This document shows positions 1-9,247 of a stretch of DNA of 64,000 nt, piece by piece. The stretch lies in the NCBI RefSeq assembly GCF_002993285.1, contig NZ_CP027433.1, positions 2,728,001 through 2,792,000 of the forward strand, given 5' to 3'. The DNA is from Gordonia iterans (lineage in GTDB: Bacteria > Actinomycetota > Actinomycetes > Mycobacteriales > Mycobacteriaceae). The notes beneath the pieces were generated by a model. It ran no database searches. It was not told the DNA's origin and saw only the letters and a program-made list of their open reading frames with translations. The stretch's first letter is position 1, and each line of letters starts with the position of its first letter. A program made the translations under genes and the position numbers.

Positions 1-646
1 CCTCCATGCCCGCCTCGCGCACCATCCGCAGCGTGTCCCAGCGCTCGTCGTAGGTGTGGGTGGTCACCACCTTCGGGAAGTGACTGCGCGCCGTCTCCAG
101 ATTGTGGTTGTAGCGGTGCACGCCCATCGCGGCGAGTTCGTCGACCTGTTCCTGGGTCAACATGCCGAGGCTGCAGGCGATCTGGATGTCGACCTCGTTG
201 CGGATCGCCTCGATGCCGGCGGCGACCTGGCTCATCAGCCGCTTGTCCGGACCGCGGACGGCGGCGACGATGCAGAACTCCGTGGCGCCGGTCTTGGCGG
301 TCTGCTTCGCGGCTTCCACGAGCGACGGGATGTCGATCCAGGCGCTGCGCACCGGGGAGGCGAACAGCCCGGACTGGCTGCAGAAGTGGCAGTCCTCGGG
401 GCACCCGCCGGTCTTCAGCGAGATGATGCCCTCCACCTCCACCTCCGGCCCGCACCAGCGCATGCGCACGTCGTGCGCCAGTTCGAGGAGCTCGGTCAGG
501 CGATCCTCAGGCAGCCGGAGCACGTCGAGGATCTGCTCGTAGCGCAGCGCTTCGCCGCACTCGAGGACCTGTTCGCGTGCGACGACGAGGATGTCGCTCT
601 CGGTCTGGTCGGTGGCGGCCGCGGGGGCCTCGTCGACGGTGGTCAC
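1..646 (-). CDS. bioB: Biotin synthase BioB (3' part outside window)
   Basis: Radical-SAM enzyme that inserts sulfur into dethiobiotin, the last step of biotin synthesis. The translation from a GTG at 646 shows the CxxxCxxC iron-sulfur motif as [11 protein letters not shown] (Cys 82, 86 and 89), preceded by the family motif GIISLKTGG. About 215 codons are visible and the C-terminus lies off the left edge. The GTG start overlaps the bioD stop by four bases (GTGA), so translation is probably coupled to bioD. It is the last visible gene of the bioA-F-D-B operon. Identity is very secure; the exact start is supported only by the overlap. Confidence 0.95.
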   Translation of the reverse strand, partial: MTTVDEAPAAATDQTESDILVVAREQVLECGEALRYEQILDVLRLPEDRLTELLELAHDVRMRWCGPEVEVEGIISLKTGGCPEDCHFCSQSGLFASPVRSAWIDIPSLVEAAKQTAKTGATEFCIVAAVRGPDKRLMSQVAAGIEAIRNEVDIQIACSLGMLTQEQVDELAAMGVHRYNHNLETARSHFPKVVTTHTYDERWDTLRMVREAGME

Positions 647-1503
647 AGGGTCTCCTTCTGTACGGGGGCTGAATGGGTGACGGGTGATCTCGACTCCGCT
701 CGATCAGCGAACGGAACCGCTCGATCAGCGAACGGAACCGCTCGATCAGAAACAGGAACCGCTCGATCAGCGAACGGAACCGCTCGATCGGAGAGAGGGA
801 TGGCTGGATCGGCGGAGCGTTCCCAGAGGTGGGAGCCGCGGAACCACGACGGTGCGGCGGCCCGGAAGTCGCGCGACGAGCGCCGGCCGGCGCCGGCCGG
901 AACGGCGGCGAGCACCGGTGCGCCGGTCAGGCGAGGCAGGTCGTCGGCGTTGCAGGTCATGGCGAGGTCGGGCCGCTGCGGCCACGAGCCGAGAACCAGA
1001 CCGGCCACCTCGCACCCGCCCGCTCGGAGCGCGTCGACGGTGAGTTCGGTGTGGTTCAACGTCCCCAGACCCGGATCGGTCACCACGACGACGGGGGCGT
1101 CGAGGGCAGCAGCGACGTCGATCAGCGTGAGATCCGGCGCGAGCCGCACGAGTACTCCCCCGGCTCCTTCGACCAGGACCAGATCCGCTTCCGAGCGCAG
1201 TTGCTCCACGGTCTGGCAGACCTCGTCGATCCGCACGAACCGTTGCCCACTGCGACGCGCCGCCGTCTCCGGTGCGAGCGGCTCGCGATAGCGCACCACC
1301 TCGGCCGTGCGGAGCTCGCCCGCCAGCGCGACGACGGTGTCGAGATCACCGGCTTCGTCCGGGCCGACGCCGGTCTGCGCGGGTTTGCAGACGGCGACGC
1401 GCAGACCGTCGGCCTGCGCCGCGGCCGCCAGCGCGGCGACTGTCACCGTCTTGCCGACGTCGGTGGACGTGCCGGTGACCACCAGTACCTGCCCGGGTGT
1501 CAT
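643..1503 (-). CDS. bioD: Dethiobiotin synthetase BioD with repeat-encoded C-terminal tail
   Basis: ATP-dependent carboxylase that closes the ureido ring of dethiobiotin. The N-terminus has the P-loop [10 protein letters not shown], then the substrate-site region CKPAQTG and the VEGAGG motif, as in BioD. At 286 aa it is longer than the usual 225-240. The family-like part ends near residue 226 (APSWFRG). The rest is a low-complexity tail with heptads such as DRAVPFA, encoded by an in-frame 21-bp tandem repeat at 696-800. It overlaps bioF upstream (ATGA) and bioB downstream (GTGA). The tail is probably tolerated rather than functional. Function is secure. Confidence 0.93.
   Translation of the reverse strand: MTPGQVLVVTGTSTDVGKTVTVAALAAAAQADGLRVAVCKPAQTGVGPDEAGDLDTVVALAGELRTAEVVRYREPLAPETAARRSGQRFVRIDEVCQTVEQLRSEADLVLVEGAGGVLVRLAPDLTLIDVAAALDAPVVVVTDPGLGTLNHTELTVDALRAGGCEVAGLVLGSWPQRPDLAMTCNADDLPRLTGAPVLAAVPAGAGRRSSRDFRAAAPSWFRGSHLWERSADPAIPLSDRAVPFADRAVPVSDRAVPFADRAVPFADRAESRSPVTHSAPVQKETL
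696..800. repeat. Five tandem 21-bp repeats inside bioD 3' end
   Basis: Five consecutive 21-bp units start at 696, 717, 738, 759 and 780. They begin CCGCTCGATCAGCGAACGG on the plus strand; units 1, 2 and 4 are identical, unit 3 differs slightly and unit 5 is the most diverged. Because 21 is a multiple of three, the bioD frame stays open and reads as heptapeptides. The element at 23041-23080 has the same core, so this appears to be a locally amplified copy of a dispersed repeat. Confidence 0.92.
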
Positions 1504-2684
1504 CGCGCCCCCACGTGACGGAGGGCATCGTCGACGACGCCGGCGACCGTCTCCAAGGTGGGCCGGTTCAGGTCGGCGCGCACGGTCACGCGCAGCCGCG
1601 ACGTCCCGGCGGGCACCGACGGCGGACGGAAGCAGCCCACCAGGATGCCGCGGTCACGGCAGTACGCGGCGGCGGCGACCGCGGCGACCGGATCGCCGAC
1701 GATCAGCGAGACCACCGCGGAACCGGGCACCGGCGCGCCGACGGCCGCAGCGAATGCCGACGCCGATTCACCGAGTCGCACAGGCAGTTCCGGATCGTCC
1801 CGCAGCACACCCAGTGCTGCGTGCGCTGCACCGACGGCTGCCGGGTTGAGGCCGGTGTCGAAGATGAACGTGCGTGCCCGGTCGATCAGGTGCGCACGCA
1901 GCAGCGTGGGGCCGGCGACGATCCCGCCCTGCGCGCCGAGCGACTTCGACGCCACGGCGGTCACCACCAACCCGTCCGCACCGGAGAGCCCGCACTCGGC
2001 GACGACGCCGCGGCCTCCGGGGCCCCGCACCCCGAGCGCGTGCGCCTCGTCGACCAGCAAGGTCGCGCCGGATTCATAAGCGGCGCCGTACAAGTCGGCG
2101 ATCGGCGCACACTCGCCGTCGATGCTGTAGATGGAATCGGTCACCACCAACGCACGTCGTTCGGAGCGGGCCGCCAGTGCGCGGCGCACCGCGTCGACGT
2201 CACCGCGTTCGACGACGACCACGCGGGCCCTCGACAGGCGGCAACCGTCGATCAGCGACGCGTGGGTGCCCGTGTCGCTGACGATCAGGTCCCCGCGACC
2301 GGCGAGCGCGGTGATCGCCCCGATGTTCGCGAGGTAGCCGGAGGAGAAGAGCAGTGCCGCATCGAAGCCGAGGAAGTCGGCGACGTCGTCCTCGAAGTCG
2401 ACGTGGGCCGCAGTGGTGCCGACCACCAGTCGCGACGACGTCGAACCCGCACCCCATACGGCCGCCGCACGCGCCGCGGCCGCGATCACCCGGGGATGCC
2501 GAGAGAGCCCGAGGTAGTCGTTGGAGGCGAGATTCACCTCGCTCGCGTGCGCCTGCCGCGCGATCGGCGAACGGTGCAGGCCCGCCGCCTCGACGGCCGC
2601 GGCTTCCTCGGCGAGCCACCCGAGCGGGTCGACCGGCGCCGAGGAGGACCGCATCGCGGCGGCGGTTCCGGTGTCGATGGTCAT
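1500..2684 (-). CDS. bioF: 8-amino-7-oxononanoate synthase BioF
   Basis: PLP enzyme that condenses L-alanine with pimeloyl-thioester to give 8-amino-7-oxononanoate. The ATG at 2684 (MTIDTG) gives 394 aa, normal for the family. The sequence shows [14 protein letters not shown] near the N-terminus, the [12 protein letters not shown] aspartate region, and the PLP lysine in SKSLGAQGG. The same frame stays open far upstream, but that stretch overlaps bioA in another frame and is not part of the protein. The start overlaps the bioA stop as ATGA and the stop overlaps the bioD start, indicating a tightly coupled operon. Confidence 0.96.
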   Translation of the reverse strand: MTIDTGTAAAMRSSSAPVDPLGWLAEEAAAVEAAGLHRSPIARQAHASEVNLASNDYLGLSRHPRVIAAAARAAAVWGAGSTSSRLVVGTTAAHVDFEDDVADFLGFDAALLFSSGYLANIGAITALAGRGDLIVSDTGTHASLIDGCRLSRARVVVVERGDVDAVRRALAARSERRALVVTDSIYSIDGECAPIADLYGAAYESGATLLVDEAHALGVRGPGGRGVVAECGLSGADGLVVTAVASKSLGAQGGIVAGPTLLRAHLIDRARTFIFDTGLNPAAVGAAHAALGVLRDDPELPVRLGESASAFAAAVGAPVPGSAVVSLIVGDPVAAVAAAAYCRDRGILVGCFRPPSVPAGTSRLRVTVRADLNRPTLETVAGVVDDALRHVGAR

Positions 2685-3985
2685 GCCACTCCCGCCACCG
2701 CGTCGGCCGTCGCCGCGAGGCTGGCCCGCGCCGCCGCCGCCATTCCGGCGGCGACCGCATCGACCTCGGCCTCGGTGCAGATGTAGGGCGGCATCGCGTA
2801 GATCAGCTTGCCGAACGGACGCAGCCAGACGCCACATGCCACGGCGGCGTCGGTCGCGGCGACCATGTCGACGGCGCGATCGAGCTCGACGACGCCGATC
2901 GCGCCGAGGGTCCTGACGTCGGCTACCCCGGGGAGGCCGGACACCTCGGCGAGGCCGGCGGCAAGTCGGTCGCCGATCATCGCGACCCGTTCGCGCCAGG
3001 CTCCGTCGTCGAGCAGACTCAGCGAGGCGCCGGCGACCGCACAGGCGAGCGGGTTGGCCATGAAGGTGGGGCCGTGCGCGAGGCCGCCGGCCTCGCCCGC
3101 GCTGATCACCTCCGCCACCCGCCCGGTGGTGAGGGTGGCGGCCAGCGTCAGGTATCCGCCGGTCAGCGCCTTCCCGACGCACATCACGTCCGGGCTGATG
3201 CCGGCGTGATCCACCGCGAACAGTTCCCCGGTGCGCCCGAAACCGGTGGCGATCTCGTCGCAGATCAGCAATACGTCGTACTCGTCGCACAGCCGGCGCA
3301 GCTCGACCAGCAGTCGCGGATCGTGGAATCGCATGCCGCCCGCACCCTGGACGATCGGTTCCACGATCACGGCGGCGAGCTCGTGCGCGTGCGCCGCCAG
3401 CGCCGCCTCCAGCTCCGCGACGTACGCCGGATCGAAATCGCGGGGCGGGGCGCCGACGAAGACCTGCTCGGTCAGCACGCCGCGCCACATCGCATGCATG
3501 CCGCCCTCGGGGTCGCAGACGCTCATCGGTGCGAAGGTGTCGCCGTGGTAGCCGCCGCGCCAGGTGAGCAGCCGCCGCTTCTCGGGGCGACCCAGACTGC
3601 GCTGGAACTGGATCGCCGTCTTGACCGCGACCTCCACCGACACCGACCCGGAATCGGCGAAGAACACCTTGGTCAGCGGTTCCGGCGTCAGTTCCACGAG
3701 TCTGGCAGCCAGCGCGACGGCCGGTTGGTGCGTGAGACCGCCGAACATCACGTGCGACATCGCGCCGAGCTGCCGCGTCGCGGCCGCATCGAGCACCGGG
3801 TGCGCGTATCCGTGGATCGCGGCCCACCACGAACTCATCCCGTCGAGGAGCTCGGAGCCGTCGGCCAGCACGATACGTGTGCCGGCGCACGAGGCGACCA
3901 CGCGCGGCGGCGTCGACGCGGGAAAGCCCCCGTACGGATGCCAGACGTGCTCGGCGTCGAGATCGGCGATCTGCGCAGCGTCCAC
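2681..3985 (-). CDS. bioA: Adenosylmethionine-8-amino-7-oxononanoate aminotransferase BioA
   Basis: PLP aminotransferase that uses S-adenosylmethionine to form 7,8-diaminononanoate. The GTG at 3985 follows a strong GGAAGGAGG ribosome site and gives 434 aa. Landmarks are HVWHPYGG at the N-terminus, [10 protein letters not shown], the cofactor loop [15 protein letters not shown] and the PLP lysine in GKALTGGYL. An open frame continues upstream of 3985, but it runs through the operator region and antisense to the divergent regulator gene, so I rejected the longer start. First gene of the biotin operon; probably controlled by the two palindromes just upstream. Confidence 0.96.
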   Translation of the reverse strand: MDAAQIADLDAEHVWHPYGGFPASTPPRVVASCAGTRIVLADGSELLDGMSSWWAAIHGYAHPVLDAAATRQLGAMSHVMFGGLTHQPAVALAARLVELTPEPLTKVFFADSGSVSVEVAVKTAIQFQRSLGRPEKRRLLTWRGGYHGDTFAPMSVCDPEGGMHAMWRGVLTEQVFVGAPPRDFDPAYVAELEAALAAHAHELAAVIVEPIVQGAGGMRFHDPRLLVELRRLCDEYDVLLICDEIATGFGRTGELFAVDHAGISPDVMCVGKALTGGYLTLAATLTTGRVAEVISAGEAGGLAHGPTFMANPLACAVAGASLSLLDDGAWRERVAMIGDRLAAGLAEVSGLPGVADVRTLGAIGVVELDRAVDMVAATDAAVACGVWLRPFGKLIYAMPPYICTEAEVDAVAAGMAAAARASLAATADAVAGVA

Positions 3986-4008
3986 TGCGACCTCCTTCCG
4001 GTGAGCGA

Positions 4009-4025
4009 CCTGGACAACGTACAGG
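4009..4025. promoter_or_regulatory. Palindrome 1, probable BioQ operator (bioA-proximal)
   Basis: CCTGGACAACGTACAGG is a near-perfect palindrome with 7-bp arms (6 of 7 matched) and a 3-bp centre, 24 bp before the bioA start. It resembles the TGAAC-N3-GTTAC-type box reported for mycobacterial BioQ and matches a second site 46 bp away. Regulator identity is inferred. Confidence 0.7.
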
Positions 4026-4054
4026 GCTGGTGTCGAGACAGAGTAGCCCAGACA

Positions 4055-4071
4055 CCTGAACGATGTACAGG
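4055..4071. promoter_or_regulatory. Palindrome 2, probable BioQ operator (bioQ-proximal)
   Basis: CCTGAACGATGTACAGG has the same architecture as the site at 4009-4025, with arms CCTGAAC and GTACAGG. It lies about 18 bp upstream of the bioQ -10 hexamer, where bound repressor would block both divergent promoters. The core TGAAC-N3-GTACA is close to the published BioQ consensus. Confidence 0.72.
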
Positions 4072-4088
4072 ACCGCACGCAGGCGGTA

Positions 4089-4094
4089 TAGGGT
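4089..4094 (+). promoter_or_regulatory. -10 hexamer of bioQ (leaderless)
   Basis: TAGGGT fits the actinobacterial TANNNT -10 pattern and ends exactly six bases before the GTG start. Transcription would begin at or next to the start codon, giving a leaderless mRNA. No Shine-Dalgarno sequence is present. Confidence 0.6.
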
Positions 4095-4100
4095 GGCGGC

Positions 4101-4658
4101 GTGACGAACACCCGAGCGGACATCCTCCAGGCGGCGCGCGGCATCCTGGCCGAGCACAGCCTCGCCGAACTGACGATGCGACGGCTGGCCACCGAGGTCG
4201 GAGTCCGCCCGAACGCGCTGTACTGGCACTTCCCCAACAAGCAGTCCATGCTCGCCGCGCTGGCCGACGATCTGCTCGCCGGCGTCTCCGCACCCGCGAC
4301 AGCGGCCTGGGACCAGGGCCTGCGCGAGATGGCGACCGCCATGCGCGGCGCACTGCTCGCCGTGCCGGACAGCGCCGAAGTGGTCTCGTCCGCGTGGGCC
4401 TCCGGCCTGGCCCAGGACGACCTCGCCGGGCGGATCGCCGCCCAGGCGGCGACCGGCGGCCTCTCGCAGGGCGCCGCTCGAGCCGTCGCCACCGGGATCT
4501 GTCAGCTCACCATCGGGCTGACCATCGAAGAGCAGACCCGGAAGCAGATGGAACGACTGGGCGTCACCGGTCCGTCGGGCCGCGATTTCGCGGCCGAGTT
4601 CACCGACGCACTAGAGGTGATCCTCGACGGCGCCAGGGCGGCCCGTAGCGCCGCCTGA
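4101..4658 (+). CDS. bioQ: TetR-family regulator, probable biotin repressor BioQ
   Basis: 185-aa TetR regulator. The N-terminal helix-turn-helix is visible as [13 protein letters not shown]...[28 protein letters not shown] (residues about 3-50); the C-terminal ligand domain is not conserved enough to identify a ligand. It is divergent from the biotin operon and two matched palindromes lie in the shared control region. This is the known arrangement of BioQ, the actinobacterial biotin repressor. It probably represses bioAFDB and itself; BioQ may act with a separate biotin sensor, and none is seen here. The GTG start follows a -10 box by six bases. The family is certain; the BioQ name is inferred from context. 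Confidence 0.82.
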   Translation: MTNTRADILQAARGILAEHSLAELTMRRLATEVGVRPNALYWHFPNKQSMLAALADDLLAGVSAPATAAWDQGLREMATAMRGALLAVPDSAEVVSSAWASGLAQDDLAGRIAAQAATGGLSQGAARAVATGICQLTIGLTIEEQTRKQMERLGVTGPSGRDFAAEFTDALEVILDGARAARSAA

Positions 4659-4682
4659 CCCTGGTCGAACACGTCCGGGCGA

Positions 4683-4688
4683 TAGGAT
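4683..4688 (+). promoter_or_regulatory. -10 hexamer of treY (leaderless)
   Basis: TAGGAT lies six bases before the GTG of treY, in the short gap after bioQ. It suggests treY has its own leaderless transcript rather than relying on bioQ readthrough. Confidence 0.55.
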
Positions 4689-4694
4689 TCGGCG

Positions 4695-7037
4695 GTGACC
4701 ACCATCCCGATCGAGCCGATCGCGACCTACCGGGTGCAACTGACCCCGGAATTCGCCTTCGCCGAGGTCGTCGGGATCCTCGACCACCTCGTCGAGCTGG
4801 GGGTTTCGCACCTGTACCTCTCCCCGATCCTGGCCGCGATGCCCGGCTCTGAACACGGGTACGACTGGAGTCCGCCGCCGCGCGTCGCTCCCGCACTCGG
4901 CGGCCTGGACGGGTACCGACTGCTCCGCGCGCACGCGCGCGCCGTGGGCATCGGCATCATCGTCGACATCGTCCCCAATCACGTCGGGATCGGCGACGCC
5001 GCCGCCAATCCGTGGTGGGCAGACGTGCTGCGGCACGGGATGGCGTCGTCGTACGCCGACTACTTCGACCTGCACCCGATGACGATCGAGGGCGTCGACG
5101 GACTGATCGGTCTGCCCGTCCTCGGCTCGCTCGACGACCTGAACCTGTTGCGCCTCGACGACGACGCCAACCTCTGCCTGCACGAATGGACGCTCCCCAC
5201 CGCGCCGGGCACCGCCGCCCCCGGCGACGACCCTCGCACGGTGCTGGCACGACAGCACTACCGCCTGGTGCCCAGCGTCGGCGGCCCGCTCGGGTATCGG
5301 CGATTCCTGAACATCACCGAGCTGGCCTGCCTGCGCGTCGAGGAGCCGGCCGTCTTCGCCGCCACCCACCGCTGGCTCCGCGACATGCTCGACGACGACC
5401 TGCTCGACGGCGTTCGGGTCGACCACCTCGACGGTCTGCGCGACCCTCCCGGCTACCTGCGGCGGCTCCGCGACCTGGTCGGTCCCGACCGGCTCATCTA
5501 CGTCGAGAAGGGGCTGGCGGTGGACGAGCGGCTCGACCCGGGCCTACCCGTCGACGGCACCACCGGCTACGACCAGCTCCAGCTGATCGAGGCCATCTTC
5601 ACCGCCGCACCCGGGGTGATCGAGCTCGACGAGATCTATCGATGGGTCACCGGCATGCACGGCGACGGCGACGAGCTGCTCGCCCAGGCGCGGCGCATCC
5701 GCGAGGAGACCCTCCGCACCAGCTACTCCAACCGGCTGCGCTGGGCCAGTGCCGCCGTCGGCGGGGCGGCGCCGTCGGTGCCGTTGTACGTGGTGGAGCA
5801 GGCCGTCGCGGCGTTCGTGGTCTGCCTCCGGATCAGCCGGCCGGACTATCCGCCGCTGTTGCCGGCGGTCCTGGACATCATTGAGGACGCCCGCGCCGGC
5901 GTACCCACGGCCACGGCCGGATTCGATGCGCTGGCCGCGGTGTTCTTCGCCCCCGACGAATATCCCGAGGCCGTGTTCCGGGTGAGCGAACTGGCCGCGG
6001 TGGTCACCGCCACCGCGATCGAGTCGATCGGCTTCCACCGCACCGCCCGCCTGGTGTCGGTGCAGGAGATCGGGTGCAACCCGCGCCAGCCCTCGGTGAG
6101 CCGGCCCGTCTTCCACGAGCGCAATCGCGAACGCGCACGCAGCTGGCCGCTGGCGCTCACGTCGACCTCCACCCACGACACCAAGCGCAGCGGGGACGTG
6201 CGGGCCCGCATCTCGATCATCGCGCAGGTCCCCCAGCGCTGGAACGTGCTGGTGCACCGGATCTGGGAGCTGTGCCCGCCCCCGCACCCGCGCACCGCCT
6301 ACCTGCTCCTGCAGAACGTGGTCGGCGTCTGGCCGGAGGAGGGTCTGCCCGGGCCGACGCTGCACAGTCGACTCTCCGCGTACACGGCCAAGGCGATGCG
6401 CGAGGCCGCGCTGATCACGTCGTGGTCGGACCGCAACGAGGATGCCGAGCAGGAGACCTTGGAATGGCTCGCCTCCTTGCTCACCGGAGCGCCGGCCGCG
6501 ATGATCTCCGAGTTCGTTCGGTTGATCGGACCGGCAGGCCGGGACGAGGGCCTGGCCAGAGAGGCGATCGCGCTACTCGGACCGGGTGTCCCCGACATCT
6601 ACCAGGGCACCCAGTGGTGGGACGATTCGCTCACCGACCCGGACAACCGGCGCCCCGTCGATTACCGACGGCCTCGGGACCAGCCCAAGTTCCAGCTGAT
6701 CAGCGAGGCGCTCGCAGTACGGCGCCGGCACCCCGCGGCGTTCGGCCGCGCCGGCGCCTATCACGAGGTGACCGCCCGCGGCACCCGCGCACGCCACATC
6801 ATCGCGTTCGCGCGCGGCCGGTGCGGACGGGAACCCGACGTCGTGGTGGTGGCGGTGCGCATGTCGCAGACCTTCCGTACCGGGCCCGAGCGGGAAGAAG
6901 CCCAGGTGAATCTCCCGGACGGCCGATGGTACGACGTGCGCACCGGCGACGTACACGCGGGGCGCACCCGCACCGACGAGTTGCTCGGCGATCGATCCGT
7001 GGCGATTCTCGAGCGGGTCGACGACGTCGCCGAATGA
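4695..7037 (+). CDS. treY: Malto-oligosyltrehalose synthase TreY
   Basis: GH13 intramolecular transglycosylase that converts the reducing end of maltodextrins into a trehalosyl unit, the first step of the TreY-TreZ route. The 780-aa protein has the TreY N-terminus (ATYRVQL), GVSHLYLSPIL, DIVPNHVG, the catalytic-region GVRVDHLDGLRDPPGYL and the following YVEKGL segment. Length is normal. treZ and treX, often adjacent (for example in M. tuberculosis near bioA), are not in this window, so they must lie elsewhere if present. The GTG start has a -10 hexamer six bases upstream and no ribosome site. Confidence 0.95.
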   Translation: MTTIPIEPIATYRVQLTPEFAFAEVVGILDHLVELGVSHLYLSPILAAMPGSEHGYDWSPPPRVAPALGGLDGYRLLRAHARAVGIGIIVDIVPNHVGIGDAAANPWWADVLRHGMASSYADYFDLHPMTIEGVDGLIGLPVLGSLDDLNLLRLDDDANLCLHEWTLPTAPGTAAPGDDPRTVLARQHYRLVPSVGGPLGYRRFLNITELACLRVEEPAVFAATHRWLRDMLDDDLLDGVRVDHLDGLRDPPGYLRRLRDLVGPDRLIYVEKGLAVDERLDPGLPVDGTTGYDQLQLIEAIFTAAPGVIELDEIYRWVTGMHGDGDELLAQARRIREETLRTSYSNRLRWASAAVGGAAPSVPLYVVEQAVAAFVVCLRISRPDYPPLLPAVLDIIEDARAGVPTATAGFDALAAVFFAPDEYPEAVFRVSELAAVVTATAIESIGFHRTARLVSVQEIGCNPRQPSVSRPVFHERNRERARSWPLALTSTSTHDTKRSGDVRARISIIAQVPQRWNVLVHRIWELCPPPHPRTAYLLLQNVVGVWPEEGLPGPTLHSRLSAYTAKAMREAALITSWSDRNEDAEQETLEWLASLLTGAPAAMISEFVRLIGPAGRDEGLAREAIALLGPGVPDIYQGTQWWDDSLTDPDNRRPVDYRRPRDQPKFQLISEALAVRRRHPAAFGRAGAYHEVTARGTRARHIIAFARGRCGREPDVVVVAVRMSQTFRTGPEREEAQVNLPDGRWYDVRTGDVHAGRTRTDELLGDRSVAILERVDDVAE

Positions 7038-7044
7038 GCCGCGC

Positions 7045-7064
7045 CCCGGGGATCAGCCCCCGGG
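7045..7064. terminator. Short GC hairpin between convergent treY and the mce-associated gene
   Basis: CCCGGGG and CCCCGGG pair across a 6-nt loop in the 15-bp gap between treY and the mce-associated gene, covering the latter's stop codon. There is no T-tract, as is common in actinobacteria. It could end transcription from either side. Confidence 0.4.
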
Positions 7065-7982
7065 CTGCTCTGCGGGTGCCTGCTGCGTGGGCTGCGGCAC
7101 CGGATTCTGCGGCACCGGATTCTGCGGCTGCCCCGGCGGCGTCTGCCCGGTTGCCGGGTCGGCCGAGACACCCTGCACGGTGGTCATCCGCGAGACGAGC
7201 CACGATCCCCCGTCCTTGACCAGGTCGAGCTCGAGCAGGAAGGGTTGCTTGCCGCCGCCCGGCGCAGCCGCGCTGGTACCGGACATCTCCGCGGTCACCA
7301 GGGTGGTCGCGCGGTCGGCGCTGAACGACTCGACGGTCACCACTCCGACCGCGATCTCGATGTTGGCCAGCCCGGCGTCCCGCGCCCACTGGACCGTGGT
7401 CTTGGCGTCGAGCTCGATCCGTTCCTTGGCCTCCCCTGCGGTCAGCGGCAAGATCTCGCTCTTGATCTGCTCCTCGGTGGCGCCCTGCGCCATCATCGTC
7501 GGGAAGTAGGTCTTCACGAAGTGCTCCGAGGCGGCCTTGGAGTCGTCGAAGGCGGCCAGGGTCCGGGACTTGGCCACGACCTGCCAGCTGAGCAGACCGA
7601 TCGCGACGACGGCCACGATCGCCAGCAGAGCCAGTCCGGCGCGCACCAGGCCGGCGGTGGTGACGGTGAACTCGCCAGACCGGCGCGCCGGTGCGTCGTC
7701 GGCATCTGCGGCCTTCTTCGCCGCGGCCGCGCTCGCCGGCTTCTTGGCCTTCGCCGCGCCCGGATTCTCGTTGTTCCCGGCGGACTTCTTCGCGGCAGTC
7801 TTCTTCGCCGCTGCCCGATCAGCCGGACGCTCTACCTCGACCGTGTCCTCGGCGGAGGTCTCCTCGGCCTCGTCCTCGGCGGCCACCGCGTCGTCGGCCG
7901 GCGCCTCGGTCTCGACGACCTCCGTCGTCTGGTCGTCCACGGGCTGCTCGTCGGGGTCTTGCGGAGTCGGGTCGGAACTCAT
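7053..7982 (-). CDS. Mce-associated membrane protein
   Basis: 309-aa protein at the 3' end of the mce operon. From the ATG at 7982 (AAGGA ribosome site upstream) it has an acidic N-terminal segment, a Lys/Ala-rich stretch (about residues 60-100), one membrane helix (LVRAGLALLAIVAVVAIGLL, about 117-136), then a SnoaL-like extracytoplasmic domain and a Pro/Gln-rich tail. This layout is that of Mce-associated (Mas) proteins encoded after mceF, some of which stabilise Mce transporters. A longer GTG start is possible but lacks a ribosome site. The family call is good; the specific role is inferred. Confidence 0.8.
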   Translation of the reverse strand: MSSDPTPQDPDEQPVDDQTTEVVETEAPADDAVAAEDEAEETSAEDTVEVERPADRAAAKKTAAKKSAGNNENPGAAKAKKPASAAAAKKAADADDAPARRSGEFTVTTAGLVRAGLALLAIVAVVAIGLLSWQVVAKSRTLAAFDDSKAASEHFVKTYFPTMMAQGATEEQIKSEILPLTAGEAKERIELDAKTTVQWARDAGLANIEIAVGVVTVESFSADRATTLVTAEMSGTSAAAPGGGKQPFLLELDLVKDGGSWLVSRMTTVQGVSADPATGQTPPGQPQNPVPQNPVPQPTQQAPAEQPGG

Positions 7983-8027
7983 AGATCCTTCATCATCTCG
8001 TCGTTCTCGGATGGTCCTCAGCGTACT

Positions 8028-8054
8028 GCCGACCGGTCCCGTGCCCCGGTCGGC
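8028..8054 (-). terminator. 9-bp hairpin between mceF and the mce-associated gene
   Basis: GCCGACCGG and CCGGTCGGC pair perfectly over a 9-nt loop in the 109-bp gap after mceF. No T-run follows. It may partly terminate, or be a processing site that lowers expression of the last gene. Confidence 0.4.
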
Positions 8055-8091
8055 GCTACCGACCACAGGCTGTGATCGGAGTGCGCCGACG

Positions 8092-9246
8092 CTACTTCAG
8101 CGGGACCGTGCGGGCGTTCGGGTCGAAGCCCGGGGGCGGATTGGCGGTGTCGTCGCCCTTCGGCCGCGGGGCGTTGACCGAGCCCCGGATCTGCTGGTTC
8201 GGGTCGCTGGTCACGCAGTAGAGGTTCTTCGGCACCGACGACTCCAGGATCTGCGTGGGCCGTGTCGGCGTCACCTGGTAGTCGCAGTACGGCCGGATGA
8301 ACAGTGAGGCCATCGTCCACCACGCGCCGTCGTGGAACATCTTCTGCGATTGGACGGCGCCGTCGCGGATCGACGGCATCAGCACCGCGAGCGTCGGAGC
8401 GCGCAGGGCGCCCTGCTGCGCGACGTCGAGGAACTGACCCAGCACGTCGGTCACCGGATCGGTGATCGTGTCCAGCGAACCGGTCAGGCTGGTGAGCCGT
8501 CCCGGGCCGGTGCCCAGCAGGGTGCGCAGCTCGGCATCGGAGGCGGCTGCGGCGTTGATCAGATCGGCGCCGCCGCTGATCAGCCTGCCCAGATCGGGCT
8601 GGACGTCGGCGGTGGTCTTCAGGATGGTGCCGAGGTTCTGGATCATCTCCGTGGTCTGCGGCATCACGTTGTACAGCTGCGCGAAGATCGTGCCCGCCGA
8701 CTGGAAGATCGACTTGAGCTGATTCGGCTGGTCGTCGTTGAGGGCGATCGTCAGCTCGCCGAGGGCGGCCGACAGCTTGTCGGTGTCGACCTGGTCGATC
8801 AGCTCCAGCGTGGATTCCAGCAGTTGTGGGAACGGCACGGTGACGTCCGTCTGGGCCGGCTCGATCACCGCGCCGTCGCTCAGATAGGGACCGTCGTCCG
8901 TTTTCGGCACGATGTCGACGTACTGCTCGCCCCCGGCCGACAGACCCAACGCATAGAACGTCGAATCGCGGTTGATCTTGTACTTCGATTGCAGTTCCAC
9001 CGTGACGTCGACGGTCTTCGGAGTCACCTGGATGCTCTTGACCGAGCCGATCTCCACGCCGCGCAGTGCGACCTTGGAGGTCTCCTGCAGACCGCCGGAG
9101 ACGGGGAACTTCACCAGGACGTCGTACCGGCTCTGCCACGGCCGCAGGTTCAAGGAGACGAACGCCAGGTAGGCCAGTCCGACCACCATCACCAGCAGGA
9201 GCGCGATGTTGCCGAGCAGAATCGCATGCTTGCGCAGGAACGCCAT
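8092..9246 (-). CDS. mceF: MCE family protein MceF
   Basis: Sixth MCE subunit of the lipid importer. 384 aa: an N-terminal membrane anchor (about residues 9-30, LLGNIALLLVMVVGLAYL), then the MCE domain from about residue 40 (YDVLVKFPVSGGLQETSKVALRGVEIGSV), a long helical domain, and a Pro-rich C-terminus. MceA-F subunits form a hetero-hexameric tunnel across the periplasm that delivers lipids or sterols to the YrbE permeases. It starts one base after the mceE stop. The F position is assigned from order and lack of a lipobox. Confidence 0.9.
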   Translation of the reverse strand: MAFLRKHAILLGNIALLLVMVVGLAYLAFVSLNLRPWQSRYDVLVKFPVSGGLQETSKVALRGVEIGSVKSIQVTPKTVDVTVELQSKYKINRDSTFYALGLSAGGEQYVDIVPKTDDGPYLSDGAVIEPAQTDVTVPFPQLLESTLELIDQVDTDKLSAALGELTIALNDDQPNQLKSIFQSAGTIFAQLYNVMPQTTEMIQNLGTILKTTADVQPDLGRLISGGADLINAAAASDAELRTLLGTGPGRLTSLTGSLDTITDPVTDVLGQFLDVAQQGALRAPTLAVLMPSIRDGAVQSQKMFHDGAWWTMASLFIRPYCDYQVTPTRPTQILESSVPKNLYCVTSDPNQQIRGSVNAPRPKGDDTANPPPGFDPNARTVPLK

Positions 9247-9247
9247 G

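Noticed and set aside
696..800. The 21-bp tandem units as an iteron-type origin or regulator array
   Set aside because: They lie inside the bioD coding frame, are in phase with it, and no replication gene is nearby.
1500..4229. A single 909-codon fused BioA/BioF-like protein
   Set aside because: Only the part after 2684 is BioF. The earlier part is out-of-frame bioA sequence, and bioA itself reads correctly in another frame with a strong ribosome site.
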